Shown piece by piece: positions 12,451 to 24,579 of a stretch of 64,000 bases of DNA. This DNA comes from Dermatemys mawii (lineage: Eukaryota > Chordata > Testudines > Dermatemydidae). Position 1 is the first letter of the stretch, and the number at the start of each line of letters is the position of its first letter. Both the position numbers and the translations under genes were made by a program. The stretch covers positions 6,681,619-6,745,618 of the forward strand of contig ML677374.1 in assembly GCA_007922305.1 (NCBI GenBank), given 5' to 3'. The notes under the pieces are model-generated. The model was not told the DNA's origin, searched no databases, and was given only the letters and a program-made list of their open reading frames with translations.

Positions 12451-14898
12451 AATCCATGCGAGGATATATTCACTAGCAAGGCCCTTGGATAATACAGTAA
12501 TGGTGACTATGCAAACATATTTTATAAGACCTACTAGCTCATCCAGTCGCTCTCTGTCAAGTGCAGGATTGTTCCCTAAAATATATTTTCTAGGTCTGTT
12601 TTTTAACAGTTCCAAACAACTAGGCTTCCATCCTCTCCTTAATGTGACTATCGGAAGAGGAGAGAAAGGAGGGTTGGGGGAGGGAGGGGAGGAAAGACAA
12701 AGAAGAATAGAAAGAGTTGAGAAAAACAGATTATTTGACCTTTCCCATCTCTCAGTGAGCCCTTCCCATCCTCTCAGAGATTTTTCCATCAAAGCAAAGA
12801 CATAAGCAGGACTCTTGGCCTTTAAGACTCAGCTTGCACAGTGGGGAAAATACAAAACAAAAAGTTTCAGTCCCATCCTAGCAAGAAACAATCAGTATGA
12901 CAACAACAAAAATAAAGCAGCTAGCTGGTGTTCCCATTGGCGTCTGCCTCTGCTGATTGGCGAAGGCAGTGAGCAAAGCCTCAAACCAGTACTCTGACAA
13001 GGCCTAACGCCTCCCCAGCACCCTCGTGTAATTACACACTTGAGTGACTGGACTCTGAAGAAAATTGAAGGCCTGAGCTGCAAACAGCTGCCATTTTCTC
13101 TCTCCATCACACCAGCATGATTACTTGAGAAATGAACAGCCCCGGCTCAAAGCTACTCCAGAATTCTCAGAGGAAATATGGCTCTGTGTTCAAATAATGA
13201 GATTCTTAAGGCAAGCGTTACTTACAATCACACCAGGAAAAAAAAAAAATAATAAAGGAATGCCAGGCCCTTTTATCTTACAAATGAGAATTTAAGAAAC
13301 CCAGTCACAATCCGGAGCAATCATTACTCTTCTGCTCCTCTTAGGAGGGCTTTGGGGTTTTTATTTGGGTGCTTTGGATCTATTTTTAGAGGCAGAAAAA
13401 AAAACATCTTTAGTGAAATAGAAAAGACAATCTTTAATTAGCTTCTTAGAAAGCTAGACTTCACTCAGGTTTACACTTAAAATCGCAAGGAACTCTAACT
13501 CTCCCTCTTTACAGTTACGTTTTGCAAAGCATTATTCATTATCAGATATTCTCTTAAGGTTTTGTTTGTTTTTTCTATTTATATCACAGAATAAAATGGG
13601 ACACACTGAGAGTTTTCACCTTCTTTTGACAATGGGACAAACACAGTGGAGTTTCTCCCATTCCTGGGAGCCTGGAACTCATGGGGGCTCAGAAATCAAC
13701 CTAAGACAGTTATAAACCCTCCCCCCATTTTCAGTGGGGTGGCTAATTTGCCTCCGTGAATACTGAGGAGGAACTGGCATCCCTGAAAATTGAAATTCTT
13801 CCAGTAGTTAACAAGCTAGACAGGCAACCATGGAGGTGGGGAGGGTCTCTCTGCTATCATCAAGTAGACGGTTCTCTAGACCGGGTCAATCTCAGGAATC
13901 TCCCAAGTTGCCATCGACGGTGTAAAATTCAGAGGCGGTGAGTTCCAAGATGGGGTGGCTCTACGGTGTACAAAGAACACCCAGTCCTACAGTCTCCTTA
14001 CACATTTGCATACAAGTTGAACTGAAGCGTAAAATTCCTCATGGTCATGCTATGATGCCTCAGGCCTATTTGAAGGGGCCACCTTTTTTGCTAAGAGGCT
14101 AATTCAGCCCTACGGGAGAATGCATCTTGCATCAAGGGCTGCAGCTGGATCAGAATGCAGCACTGAAGTCTAACAGGGAGTTCTCTGACCTCACAACCGT
14201 AGAGAGACTAACAGAGAGTAGCTGTGACTGAGCCAATGGGAGCAGAGACATGAGACTACACAGTGGTTCATTACTGAAGTATAGGTGAGACCCCCCCAAG
14301 AATTATCAACTTGGACAGGCCAATATGTCAGGTCACCACCAGGACCATATCCGGGTTAGCTCTGATGGACAATAAAAGTCCATATTTGAAAGTCTAGGGC
14401 CCCTTCACCCTAAAAACTGATCGGCTTTTTGTCTACATGGCGGTGTGCAGCTCTGGTCTGAGAATGGCGGGCTGGCACAGAGGTAGGACCCCGGATATCG
14501 CCCAGAAATCCAAGCAGCAAAAGAAAAGCTGAACAAATACATAATGCAGTCACTAAAAGGCAGCACCTAGTAGCTCTCTAAAGATCTATGTGAAAAGTAG
14601 TATTTTATTTTCCGTTCCAAAATAGACAAAATAAATCACTGGTCACAACAGGCCCTTGTTGCAACCTTACTGGCACCCTGAGTAAAAAAACCTAAAAATT
14701 GGATGCTCCATGGAAACGGAGCTAACTTCATTTGGGCTGAGGTATACTGACAGGGCAGCATAGGGAACTTCCCTGTCACTGCCTGCTCTGTGGTAAGAGG
14801 ACCAGAGTCTTCACGCTGAGGGCTGACAACTCAGCATCTTTCACCAGCCCTAACCATTCACATATGAGGTAAAAAGAAGTCCCGAGGGCCGAACTTAC

Positions 14899-15023
14899 AA
14901 TGAGCATCGTTACGAGGAGGTTCTTCTTGGTCACTTGTGCATGGGAGAAGATATAGTTCAATACGGCATTCATGTCACTTTTGTTCTCTTCCCGAAGGGC
15001 AAAGACACACTTGTCATAGTGAC
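14899..15023 (-). CDS. ACACA: ACACA coding exon 23 (residues 1004-1045)
   Basis: Acceptor CCTGCAG, donor CTCATT/GTAAGT; 125 bases. It encodes [20 protein letters not shown] then [20 protein letters not shown]. The donor has T at -1, which is unusual, but the +1 to +6 bases GTAAGT are optimal. A 5.4-kb intron follows. Confidence 0.95.
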
Positions 15024-16928
15024 CTGCAGGCAGAAACGAAACATGAGGACCCACAGCCTTCAGTGCAGCCTGCACACTGCGATAGCGCTGGGTGCATCCG
15101 GCTGGACACATTTGGTTATTTTCTTAACATCACTTGGTGAATCTGAGAGACAGAATCATTTTTACAGGAAACTTTAGAACTCCTGGATGAATTTAACGTC
15201 TGTTCTGTCAGTTGCTTTCATCAACTCCAATGCCAAATCAATGTTTTGTGAATGCCATGGAGAGAGTGGTGAGGGCTAGTTAAGGAGTTCTTTTTTACTC
15301 AGAGAAGAATCAGAAAATAAGGCATGTGAAATCATCTGCTATAGTGAGTTGATGTCTTCACTGCAGTGTATATCAAGGGTTTAAACTTAGGCTCAAGTCT
15401 AACACCCCGTCTGTCTACACACAAATCACACTAACCCAGGGCTTGGACGGTCTGAGCCTGAGTCAGCCCAGGGTTCAAGCCTTACTGCTTTGCAGCATAG
15501 ACCCAGCCCGACAGGATTTGTGCTCTGGGAGTCCGCCAGAAGTATTCCCCAATCCCACAAGCCAACGTCCTTTGTCCTCTGAACCAACAAGTTTGGTCAA
15601 CAATCAAGTTTTCCCACATTGCAAACAAAGGGTTAGAGTGGCTACACATAGTGAGGGTGCTAGGAAATCTGGGATATAGGTGGCTGGGACTCCAGCCCAC
15701 ATACTGCAGTATAGACAGGGAAGCCCAAGGCTGGGACCCAGGATTCAACAATTCATAACCTGGAGTTACCAATGAGACGCTCAAGTCCTGGGTTAATCAA
15801 GCCAGGGTCTGCTAACTTGAATTCAACACGCCCTGGGCTCACTTTGCAGTATGGACATACCCTGGAACACTAGAAAGCTAGGAGTGCACAGGGGGCAGGA
15901 GGGAAGAAGAGTAGAACTGAATCAAAAAAGCGTGATCTGAAATAACTTAAAAGCAGCAGTGGTTCACTGCCATCCTGTGACTGGTAACGGTACTGCAAGG
16001 TTCACAGTGAAATACCTGGCTGTGGTATTCTACACAGAAATCAGAGAGTTTTTCTTTATAAAGAGAGCATTGAAAAGTCTCCTGGTACTTTACAGCGGTT
16101 TCAACCAAAACAGTGGATCTCTTATTGCATTCCATTTTCTCACAGTAGTATTTACTACTGCATTGCCTGCTTATTCAGCAGCTGCTGTAGCTTCAGAGAG
16201 GTGATCTAGCAGGGGCCCTGCAGACAGCAAGACCCAGCAAGTGGCAGACACAGAAGGTCAAAATAAACCCAACATGAAGGTTTGAGTGGGCAGAACTCTG
16301 CCTGACTGAATCTTAAAGACCTCAGAAACATACGGTGAATGAATGAATGAATGATGTTTTGAATTCTGCCTTTTTTCTGGAGCTACATCAACCCTGAATC
16401 ATATAAAGTTTCAGTTTACAAGGCTCTGGGGTAATTAAAAAAAAGAGTGCCTGCATGGAGAAGATGCACCACATTTACACAGCTCAACTAGATGAAAGGA
16501 TCAGAGAGGGGCTGATGAAGTCAATTGTCAGCCCCTGTTGTGAAGCTGTTCACAGCACTGACCCAAAAAGACTCAGTGTCCTGTTAAGGCACCTAAGCAG
16601 TGGGGAGGGGAGATGAGAGGATGTGGAAGATGTTGTGTCCGCCAGTGGTGCACAGGCACTAGTACAGGCTCAACCGATTAGGGGAGTCTGGTGGCTGGAC
16701 TTGTTGCTGTGTGCACCTCCCTGCATGTTCCTACCATGGAAGCTCACCACATTGGGAGTTTAAGGGTTTTAAAGAAGCCGTCCTAAACAGTGACCCGAAA
16801 GGAAAGCTGTCAGGCCATGCACAAGGAGCCATGACAAGCTGGTCTCATTTGGGAGATGCTTTCAGTGAAGCCCATAGGAGGCGCTGGGCTCCTTCCCGAA
16901 TTCAAATCCTGATGCATTCAAGACTTAC
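15024..16928 (-). other. ACACA: ACACA intron between coding exons 23 and 22
   Basis: A 1.9-kb intron. About 15350-15865 looks like a degenerate inverted-repeat element (listed separately). A short (GAAT)n run sits at 16336-16353. Nothing else recognised. Confidence 0.65.
15350..15865. mobile_element. Degenerate inverted-repeat element (MITE-like)
   Basis: The two ends read 'cttcactgcagtgtatatc' and, on the other strand, 'gtatgtccatactgcaaag'. Both halves contain 'ctcaagtc', 'acccaggg' and an internal 'ctgcagtatagacag' / 'tttgcagcatagaccc' pair in opposite sense. The repeat is too diverged for me to fix exact ends or a target duplication. Confidence 0.35.
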
Positions 16929-17017
16929 CATGCTGGAACTGAGTCTCCACCTTTAGGTACTGACGGAGCAGATCCATCACCACAGCCTTCATGTGGCCTC
17001 GAATACCACTCCGATAC
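16929..17017 (-). CDS. ACACA: ACACA coding exon 22 (residues 974-1004)
   Basis: Acceptor TCCCACAG, donor AGCATG/GTAAGT; 89 bases. It encodes [20 protein letters not shown] then LKVETQFQH. Human has R and N where this has K and H. The intron upstream in the gene sense contains a 99-bp retroelement insertion at 17196-17294. Confidence 0.95.
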
Positions 17018-17195
17018 CTGTGGGAACAGCGAGGGAAGGTCAGGTCTTTCACTGGAAGACTAAAATGCTATTGTCTTGCTTGTAAAAGGCTCTGAGAGTA
17101 AATACAACTGAACAATACAAAGGAAAATACACACACAGATGCTCCCAGGAACTCCTGGAGGCTCAGCGCAGTGAAAACGAACATACAACCTCCGA

Positions 17196-17294
17196 TGAAG
17201 GTTGCATCCGACTAAGTGGATGTTCACCCACGAGAGCTCATGCTCTAATACATCTGTTAGTCTATAAGGTGCCACAGGATTCTCTGTCACTTAC
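17196..17294 (+). mobile_element. Short Penelope-end-derived insertion, 11-bp target duplication
   Basis: 'gcatccgac.aagtgg.t.tt..cccacgA.AGCTcatgctcta' and 'gttagtctataaggtgccacagga' match the right end of the Penelope-like element at 50390-50469. The 99-bp body is bounded by perfect 11-bp repeats ACAACCTCCGA at 17185-17195 and 17295-17305, so this is an insertion unit and not a random fragment. Confidence 0.75.
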
Positions 17295-17578
17295 ACAACC
17301 TCCGACGCTCTTCACATGACAGCACGCCACGCAGTATGTTGAAAGCACTCCCCAGAACCTTCCCAAACCCTCAGCTTCTAGAGCTGAGAAAAGGGTGGGG
17401 AAGATACCAGCTGCTTGACAGAATGGCCAAGACGGGCTCACTGCTAAGACACAAAAGTTACACCTGCTTCCTTGAAGGCAAAGACAAAAAAATGACCCAC
17501 AGCTTTGCTTCAGCCCTGGCAGGCAGCAAAAAAGGAAAAGGACTGGAGGAAGGGATGGGCTCAGGCGAACGAGCTCAC

Positions 17579-17679
17579 CGCTGCACCAGCTGCACGATGC
17601 TCTGGGTGTTCATGAAGAAGACCTCACGCTCAGACTTGCGGTTCAGTGTGGCTGCGTGGCTGTCCAAGATGTTGGCGAT
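17579..17679 (-). CDS. ACACA: ACACA coding exon 21 (residues 941-974)
   Basis: Acceptor TCTCTCAG, donor GCAGCG/GTGAGC; 101 bases. It encodes [20 protein letters not shown] and [13 protein letters not shown] in the central region. The split codon CG|G makes Arg974 with the next exon. Confidence 0.96.
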
Positions 17680-18189
17680 CTGAGAGAGAAAAAACAGTCA
17701 CATGGCAATCTCATTGCTGGCGAGGGGGATATGGGTGGAGAACACAGTCACAGGAGCAAAGGATTTCTGCCAGACCAGATGAGAGCACTGGGCCACCAAG
17801 CCCATTATCCAGACTCCAGCAGAAACCAACATCTATTGCTGCAGAGGAAGGCAAAGTACCCTCATACTGAGCCAACCTACTGTGCAATACTGTATATGAG
17901 GAAGATATTCCTCCAAGACCCTGCAGCCATCAGCTGACACCCTGAATGCTGGAAGTAGTTCAGGGATTTCTTTAATGTCAGGAGGAAGCAGTGGGATCAC
18001 CCAGTCTCACTTCCTGCAAAACACGGACTACACAATTTCACCCAGTCATTCTTTTATTGATCTACAAAAATTGTTGCTGAACTACAGCATATTTAGGATA
18101 CAGTAATTCTGAGCACATGGTCATGTCTCCTCCCAACGGCCAATCACTTCTGCTTCAACAGCCTCTTACGTGTTCACAGAGAAAGGAGT

Positions 18190-18262
18190 TACTACTTTAA
18201 CTCAAGCAGCAGAGATCTGGGGTTTGGCAACAAAGGTCCAGGGTTCAATTCCCATTATTCTC
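18190..18262 (+). repeat. tRNA-derived SINE head fragment
   Basis: 'actttaactcaagcagcagag' resembles a tRNA A box region and 'ccagggttcaattcccatt' a B box. The spacing fits a tRNA-derived SINE of the same kind as the minus-strand copy at 55.4 kb. There is no cloverleaf 3' half, so it is not a functional tRNA gene. Confidence 0.45.
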
Positions 18263-18401
18263 CATGGATTAGTACACAAACTACCCTTCCTACCAAACTC
18301 CCGCTTTTCAGCTCAAACTCTCTCCAAATAATTCAAAAGTATTTTCCCTCCATTCCAAAGCAACCTGTTTGGCTTTCCCTTTCCAAAGGGTTGTTCATTA
18401 C

Positions 18402-18590
18402 CTGCTGGCTGGGAAACTGGCAAAGGACTGATGTGATGTTGCTAGCATACTGGGCCATCTCCTTCTTGATGGACTTCTCCACATTGGGTGGGATCCGCCC
18501 AGAGACACTGGTCATGATGTCCTGAAGCTCCAGGAGGGGCAAAGATGGGTCTCTCAGGGTCTTCATTAGCCGCTCAACCCAGTCCTTCAC
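18402..18590 (-). CDS. ACACA: ACACA coding exon 20 (residues 878-940)
   Basis: Acceptor TCTCCAG, donor CAGCAG/GTAATG; 189 bases, 63 codons, helical central region. It encodes [40 protein letters not shown] and [10 protein letters not shown]. Apparently identical to human over nearly the whole exon. Confidence 0.96.
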
Positions 18591-19153
18591 CTGGAGACAA
18601 GCCAGGGAGAGGACAAGATGCAATATGGAACGAAGGGAAGGGCTGGTCTCAGCGAGGCTTGTTCAGTGCGGCAAAGCAGTATTACAGCATGACCCCACCT
18701 GGGAGCCATACTAGTTCAGGGGGTGCAGATCAACATGGGTGGGAAAAGTGCAGAACTACTCCCTTCCTCCACTACATATGGTAACTCGATGGCAGGTAAA
18801 ACTGCAGGGGGCTACTTGAAAGGCATGGACCTTCCTCGTCCACTCCCATGTGGCCCCTAACATGGCTCGCATATAGTAGGCTGCAGGCAAGCCCATCTTG
18901 TCTCCTCTTCAGTTCTGACTTGGTGGCACCAATGGACATCCCCCTTCTCCCCCAGCTTTCTGGCAATAGGGACCTGGGAAAAGGAATTAGGGCTAATAGA
19001 GAAATAGTATATGAGGCCGGGCAGTGTAGTCTAGTGTCTGGCCTCTCAGTCCCCTGCTCTAACCATCAGAGTTCATTGAGCTTGTACGCAAATGGGCTCC
19101 TAATCTCCAGGGAAGGAAGAGTTCACTCTCCACCTGGGACAAGCGATCAGTAC

Positions 19154-19300
19154 CTTGCTGTTGAAGTAGGGCTCTGGCAGGCAGTAACCATTCATCACAT
19201 TGACCAGGTTATCAAGGACGCAATGGAAGACACGATGGAGCTTCTCGCCTCGAAGAGCTGTGCTGTGAATCTGTGGTAAGGTGCCTGTGTGCAGCTCCGC
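19154..19300 (-). CDS. ACACA: ACACA coding exon 19 (residues 829-877)
   Basis: Acceptor GTTCACAG, donor AGCAAG/GTACTG; 147 bases, 49 codons. It encodes [20 protein letters not shown], then [20 protein letters not shown], the first helices of the eukaryote-specific central region. Human has FHYVLD and PDPFFSSK where this has FHCVLD and PEPYFNSK. Confidence 0.95.
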
Positions 19301-20282
19301 CTGTGAACACATCCAACAGAAAATCAAGTGCCTCCAGTCCGCTTCCCACATGGCATCAGCAAACAGGATCACACTTGCTTCTCTCTCAGCTGGAGATCCA
19401 ATAGTCTACAGCACAGGGCGTGGGGGGAAGGGACTTAGACTGAAACAGGAGGATCTCAGGATGGAAAATCCTCTTGGACAGTCATGGGATTTTTGTTGGA
19501 TCTCAATGACTGCTTGCCCCTGAACCCACAAAATAAGGCCCCTAGTGTCTCTCTGATGAATTCCAACTGATCTCACTGTCCAGAACCAGAAACAACAAGA
19601 TCTCAGAGAAAGATTCAGTTGAAGCCAGTAGATACTGCATTGGTGCTAATAACCTCTCCCCATCTCCCATAAGATGAGGTACTAGCATCCCTTTTAGAAT
19701 AATTCCTTTTTCTTTCACCATTCATGCCCACTCACCCAAATCAAACCCTACGTGCCCTGAAAGACCCATGCATTTGTCCTCTACCCTAAAGATGATCCAT
19801 GCACTCTCTCGCTCCCCACTTTTCCAGCTTTGCAGAGACTGTTTGTACCACTCTCAATACTCTTGCATCTGGGGTATCCATTCCTGTCTGTCAGGAGAGG
19901 TTCAGGTGGCTCTCAGGAAGAACTCTCTCTGTCTCACAGTATTGTAACTGTTCGGAACAATCAAGTGGCTAAAGAAAGTAGTGGCTGCAGGAAGAAAGGA
20001 TGAGGCTTTTCCCAGCCACCTCCATCACCTGGCGATCAGATGCTGAGATAACAAGGAATGGGTCTGATATAAATGTCTAGATCAGATGAGAGAGGAAGGC
20101 TCTGTAGGGTTTACACTTCCTCAACTTCTTCCATTGAGACAAAAGTCACACGGTGAAAATCTCAGCGTGACACAGGCCTGTCCCCTGTTGCAATCCAAAA
20201 TCACTACTAGAAAATCAAGACAAAGGGGTAACACCAGCTAGGCAGGGTCTGGGTCTAGTGGCCATCTGCAGGAGCTTCCTAC

Positions 20283-20417
20283 CTGCTGAACCCTGCTGGG
20301 GTCATCCAGCTGCAGTTTAGCAATGACACAGCCAGGGTCCAGCACTGCCCCCGGGCGTTTGACATAGTGGATGCAGCCTGATTCTGCTGCCGTCAGCGTC
20401 ATCACCATCTTCATCAC
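20283..20417 (-). CDS. ACACA: ACACA coding exon 18 (residues 784-828, biotinylated Lys786)
   Basis: Acceptor TGCTGCAG, donor CAGCAG/GTAGGA; 135 bases, 45 codons. It starts [10 protein letters not shown]; Lys786 of MKM is the residue that holocarboxylase synthetase biotinylates, with the same number as in human. [20 protein letters not shown] and [11 protein letters not shown] complete the swinging domain. This single position anchors the numbering of the whole assembly. Confidence 0.97.
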
Positions 20418-21664
20418 CTGCAGCAAGAAGACAGGTTACAGGCTCAGGTTCATGCCTCAGCAGCCCCTTTCCTACGCCACAGGGAATCTGACTAGTGAGG
20501 GTCTTTTGCATTCAGCAGTCACCCTGAAAGGCTCATAGTGCAGATGCATGCTGGGAAGGAAACCCAGGAGCCCCTAGTAAAGGATAGAGCAAATGGTCTG
20601 GATGCAAATTAGAGCAATAGGAAACCAAACTCAACTAACAGAATCTCAGCTCTTCTGGATTCTTTCACTTCCATGAATAAGTAAAAGGTTCCATGCTGAG
20701 CACTGGACTTTGAAGCAGCCTGCAACTCACACCATGGCTGTGATATCCTAAAGGTCAGACAGCGATGGCAGACGCTATTGTAATCTGCTGGCTGGTGGTC
20801 TGTGCATTACTGGCTTCCAATGGAGAGAAGTAAAGCTATTGGCCAGTGTGCCACAGGCTCTATACACCTCTTCACTAACAGAGATTTCCCTTTAGTTCAA
20901 GTGTAGGAGCCTTGTCCTTAGAGCAGAAAGATCTGGGGTCTATCCATGCTGTTGCTGTGGAAAGTAACACAGCAACTGACAACTGGGAGGTTCTCACCAA
21001 TCTATGAATGTTACAATAGAAAAAGCGCTTGTAAAAATAACATGGATCTAGAGTCTGATATGTTTCTCCTACACGTTGTTCTTAATAACCACCTTAATCT
21101 CCCTTCCCCTCCCCCACCCCCGCAATCCACTACATACCCTCCTCTCTCAAGTCTGGCTTGATCCCTCTCTCTCATACACTGCCCCCATCTTTCCCCATTG
21201 GGTCTTGGGAATTGCTTGTCCTCCCCCTCTGAGGGTTAAGTAACCTCCAAGGGGGAAGGGAGGAGCCACACTTAGTTTCAGCTTCCTCATTAACTCATCT
21301 GATCAAGCTGATAAATCACCCGTCAGTATTTCATTGCCTAGTTCTGTCACTGGGCCTGGGCCAGCCCTGCTGCAGTGACCCTTTAGCCCAGAGGAACAGC
21401 AAACCTTTTTCTCCGCAGCTAGAGACATGGATTTTTCATCTCTCACAGCACTGTGGTCCATTCCCCCTTGGCCAGTCCCACAGCAAGGTGGCCACTGCTG
21501 TCTATATGTACTTTCTTTACTGCCGGTATTGCTAGGAGATTTTGCCTTTCATTAAAGAAAGGTTAAAGGTTTCAACATTTAGGCTGCTAAGCCATCTCTT
21601 CTCCACCTAGCAGCTCTTGTTTCAGCCTTCAGACAAAAAGCTCAGTCCCATGTAGCTCTCTTAC

Positions 21665-21815
21665 CTCAATTTCAGCAAAGCATTGGCCCGAGAACACATG
21701 TCCCCCATCCTCCACCACATACTGGATGAGCTTCCCAGCTGAGGGTGAACGAAGGAGAGACGGATCATTTTCCTTCTCAAACACGCAGGTCTTGTTACCT
21801 ATGGTGATGCGGTAC
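21665..21815 (-). CDS. ACACA: ACACA coding exon 17 (residues 733-783, biotinyl domain)
   Basis: Acceptor CCCTAG, donor ATTGAG/GTAAGA; 151 bases. It encodes [19 protein letters not shown], then the lipoyl/biotinyl fold [18 protein letters not shown] and GQCFAEIE. The conserved Glu783 two residues before the Met of the MKM motif closes the exon, so the biotinylation motif is split across the next junction. Confidence 0.96.
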
Positions 21816-22105
21816 CTAGGGAAGAACATCTCAATGGAATGCCATGTGGAGAGAATTGGAGGGAGAAATACAACCCCCCTAGACTTAGATCATAATATAC
21901 AACAATTAGCAATTATCTGCAGTTTAGCGACTTGGTTCTAGAGATGAACATCTGAGTTGTCAGGGCTGCGGGAACTACCCTGATTATCCTTCCTGACCCT
22001 GTGATAAGCAGCTGAGGCCTCAGAGCATGACATTCTATTAACCCATCTTGGCACGTCTGTAAATTCTAAGCGACTATAAATAATCCCTATAGTGGAGGTT
22101 GATAC

Positions 22106-22251
22106 CTGTCCACTTCTTCTTTCATGTAGGTTGTGTAGCTGCTGCCATCATAGGATAAGAGCAGCCCTCCATCACTCAATCGGTGTACCTCAACCTCCAC
22201 GTAAGAGTTGTTCATGACGACCACATAGGAATTGGGAGACTGCCGGGTCAC
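22106..22251 (-). CDS. ACACA: ACACA coding exon 16 (residues 685-733)
   Basis: Acceptor CCCACAG, donor GGACAG/GTATCA; 146 bases. It encodes [38 protein letters not shown] and TTYMKEEVD of the BT linker that packs the biotinyl domain against the biotin carboxylase. [10 protein letters not shown] differs modestly from human MNGSCVEVDV. Confidence 0.95.
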
Positions 22252-22772
22252 CTGTGGGTCCGTGAGCAAGAACATGGAGCAGCATGTTAAGGAAACATGG
22301 TAACATTGACATTATACTGGCTGAAGCACCAGGCAGGTTCCTTGGTTTCTGAACTGACTGTAATAAATGAAGACGTCTAAGGCAAATTTGAGTCACTTGT
22401 TTTATTTTAGATAATTCATAAACAGAACACTCTTCACCACCTGAAGAGTGGTGCTAGGTACTGAAAATTTAATGTAAAAACAGGGGTCTGGCAGGGCAAA
22501 AGGGTGGTGGGGATCTCACTGTAAGTGAAATGCAATGGGAGGGAGGGTCTCAGAGGCGGGGCACTGCGTGGGAGATTGTGGAGAAGTTTCCAAACCCACA
22601 GAAGCAGAGAAAATCCCCTTCCAACTCTCCTTACCTCCTTTGCCCACCACCCAGATTATATTTTAACTTGAGCCTTCCTGTTCGTAACAGTCATTGCAAA
22701 TCCAAGACAGTGCCAAGCAACACAAGATCACTCCAACCCACAGCGGAGAAGAGTCTCCACATTGCACTGTAC

Positions 22773-22854
22773 CTTTAGCACGTACTTCCTTCCATCATAG
22801 ATGAGTTCAACATCCACTGTATTCAGCAGTGTATGAGCAGGCAGGACCTGACCC
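22773..22854 (-). CDS. ACACA: ACACA coding exon 15 (residues 657-684)
   Basis: Acceptor TTTCAG, donor CTAAAG/GTACAG; 82 bases. It encodes [27 protein letters not shown], the start of the beta-rich BT linker. Human has EGVKY where this has DGRKY. Confidence 0.95.
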
Positions 22855-23733
22855 CTGAAAGATGGACATGGGCAAGACTTTACCTTTCAGATTCTCTAAA
22901 TGGCCACTGGGGAAGAGGGGTGTTAAACATAGCACACAAGCATTTGGAGACAGAACTGGGCATGGAGATTAAGGTTTTAGATGTTTAAACCATCCCTCCT
23001 TAGGAGAGACATCACACTCAAACCCAACATATGTTCATTCCCATTCCACAGAGACTGGTTAATTCCCCTCCCACACACCCCATCCCACCTGCTTTCCTGA
23101 TAGTGAATGATTTGCACTGAAACATCAAACACATTTACAGAACATCTTTGTTGTGCTCAGTAACAGCCCCATGTGATTAAAAGCAGCTTTTCATTACTAT
23201 GCTCCTTGGATCCCTTGCCCAGCACAGGGGGCCCCAAACATGGGCCTGTCAAGACTGACAGCCTCATTTGGAAAAGGAGCGTACATGTCCTGTCAGACTT
23301 AGCCCGAATTAAAACATTATGGCTGCTCTCCCAAGGGCTTCCAATCCAGTTTAAAGCAAGCTAGAACATTAGGGGGTTTCTGAGCACTGGCAGAAGGCAC
23401 CCGATGAACAGCTCTTAGACTTGGACTACAAAACAGGGTCAGCACCATATTTGCTGTCCTGTGAATGGGTCTCAGCTCTGTTATCCATTCAATCCCTGGC
23501 CTCTCTCCTGAGCTTGCCAACAATGTTAATCAACATCACTGGGGGTGGATTTTTTTGGAACACGCATGGACATCTGTCCATCCAACACTGGCCTAAGAAT
23601 GCTAAACAGCCACTGGGGCCAGAGATAACAAGCATTCGTCATTTCTGGCCTGGATTGCATTCGGGCTCTGTACGATTTGACCGTTATACAATGTCAGTCT
23701 GACACTAGTGCTAGTCACAAAGAGTAATTTTAC

Positions 23734-23837
23734 CTTTCCAGAGAGTGCAGGAAGTTGGAGACGCTGTTCCGGAAGCTCACGTCAGCCACATGCAGAGCCC
23801 CACACACTACCCCTAGCATGGTGTCAGGCCTCTCTGC
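23734..23837 (-). CDS. ACACA: ACACA coding exon 14 (residues 623-657)
   Basis: Acceptor CCTCTAG, donor GGAAAG/GTAAAA; 104 bases, 34 codons plus two bases. It encodes [20 protein letters not shown] then [13 protein letters not shown]. This is the helical segment between the biotin carboxylase domain and the interaction (BT) domain. Confidence 0.95.
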
Positions 23838-24164
23838 CTAGAGGGAAAGGGTATGGGATGAGGGAAAGCCTCAGTCTTTCAACATGCACAGTTTCGTCTG
23901 CTTTCTCCTCCCTCCATCCTGGCCTCTCCCGTCAACCATGTCATTATGATCAATTGCATTTGTTGTCCAAGGTAGAAAATCCCTTCGAGTTAAAATTGTT
24001 ATAATACTAATGGTAGCCATACAAAAGCAGGCCAGTAAGTAGGTCATCTCTGCGCTAGATTAAAGGAAATTATTTGAGTTTTATTTTCACTGAGCCAAAC
24101 CCTGAGGTACTGTGCGAGTTTTCACTCTTGTCATTAGTTTAAAGTTCACGCTGAAGACAACAAG

Positions 24165-24268
24165 CCTAATTCTCAGTCACACCTATGCTCCTTAACAGGC
24201 GCGTAAGGACTCTTTATACTGCCAAAATGGGGTAAAAAGACACAGTGTAAATGAGAACTAAGCCCAAT
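24165..24268. repeat. Fold-back unit of the GGCCTGAT family (copy a)
   Basis: Ends 'aagcctaattctcagtcac' and 'gtaaatgagaactaagccca' are near-complementary, giving a hairpin of about 100 bp. It resembles copies at 33156, 46187, 46705, 50668 and 58616. Confidence 0.45.
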
Positions 24269-24428
24269 ACATTTTTTCCCCAGAGTCCTTACTAAGGACT
24301 GAGTAGAACGGCATCGTTGTTAAATCTCTGAACTCTCTGACCAGTAAGTGCCAAGCTTTCAAGGTAACGAAACTTCTTTTCCTCTCCAATAAACCAACTC
24401 CCACTCCCCAGAGTTTATAATCTCATAC

Positions 24429-24579
24429 CTGCACTTTCTCAGCAATAAGCCTATCCAGCCAGCCAGTGTCAATGTTGTTCTGTTGGAAGCTTTCTGTCTC
24501 CAGCAGTTTAATCAAGTACTCAACAGTGGTTCGGAAATCCCCTCGGATGGACAGTTCTTTCAAAGCCACCACCATGTTT
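24429..24579 (-). CDS. ACACA: ACACA coding exon 13 (residues 572-622, end of BC domain)
   Basis: Acceptor CCTTTCAG, donor GTGCAG/GTATGA; 151 bases. It encodes [22 protein letters not shown] and [22 protein letters not shown], the last helices of the biotin carboxylase domain (family boundary near residue 618). FQQNN differs slightly from the human sequence at this loop. Confidence 0.96.

Larger units (their letters stand above)
9504..14898 (-). other. ACACA: ACACA intron between coding exons 24 and 23
   Basis: A 5.4-kb intron. A MIR-like SINE split by a MITE lies at 12165-12450, and a diverged GGCC-less foldback-like unit at about 10305-10380. Nothing else recognised; the C-rich and purine-rich runs near 12660-12720 are simple low-complexity sequence. 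Confidence 0.7.
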
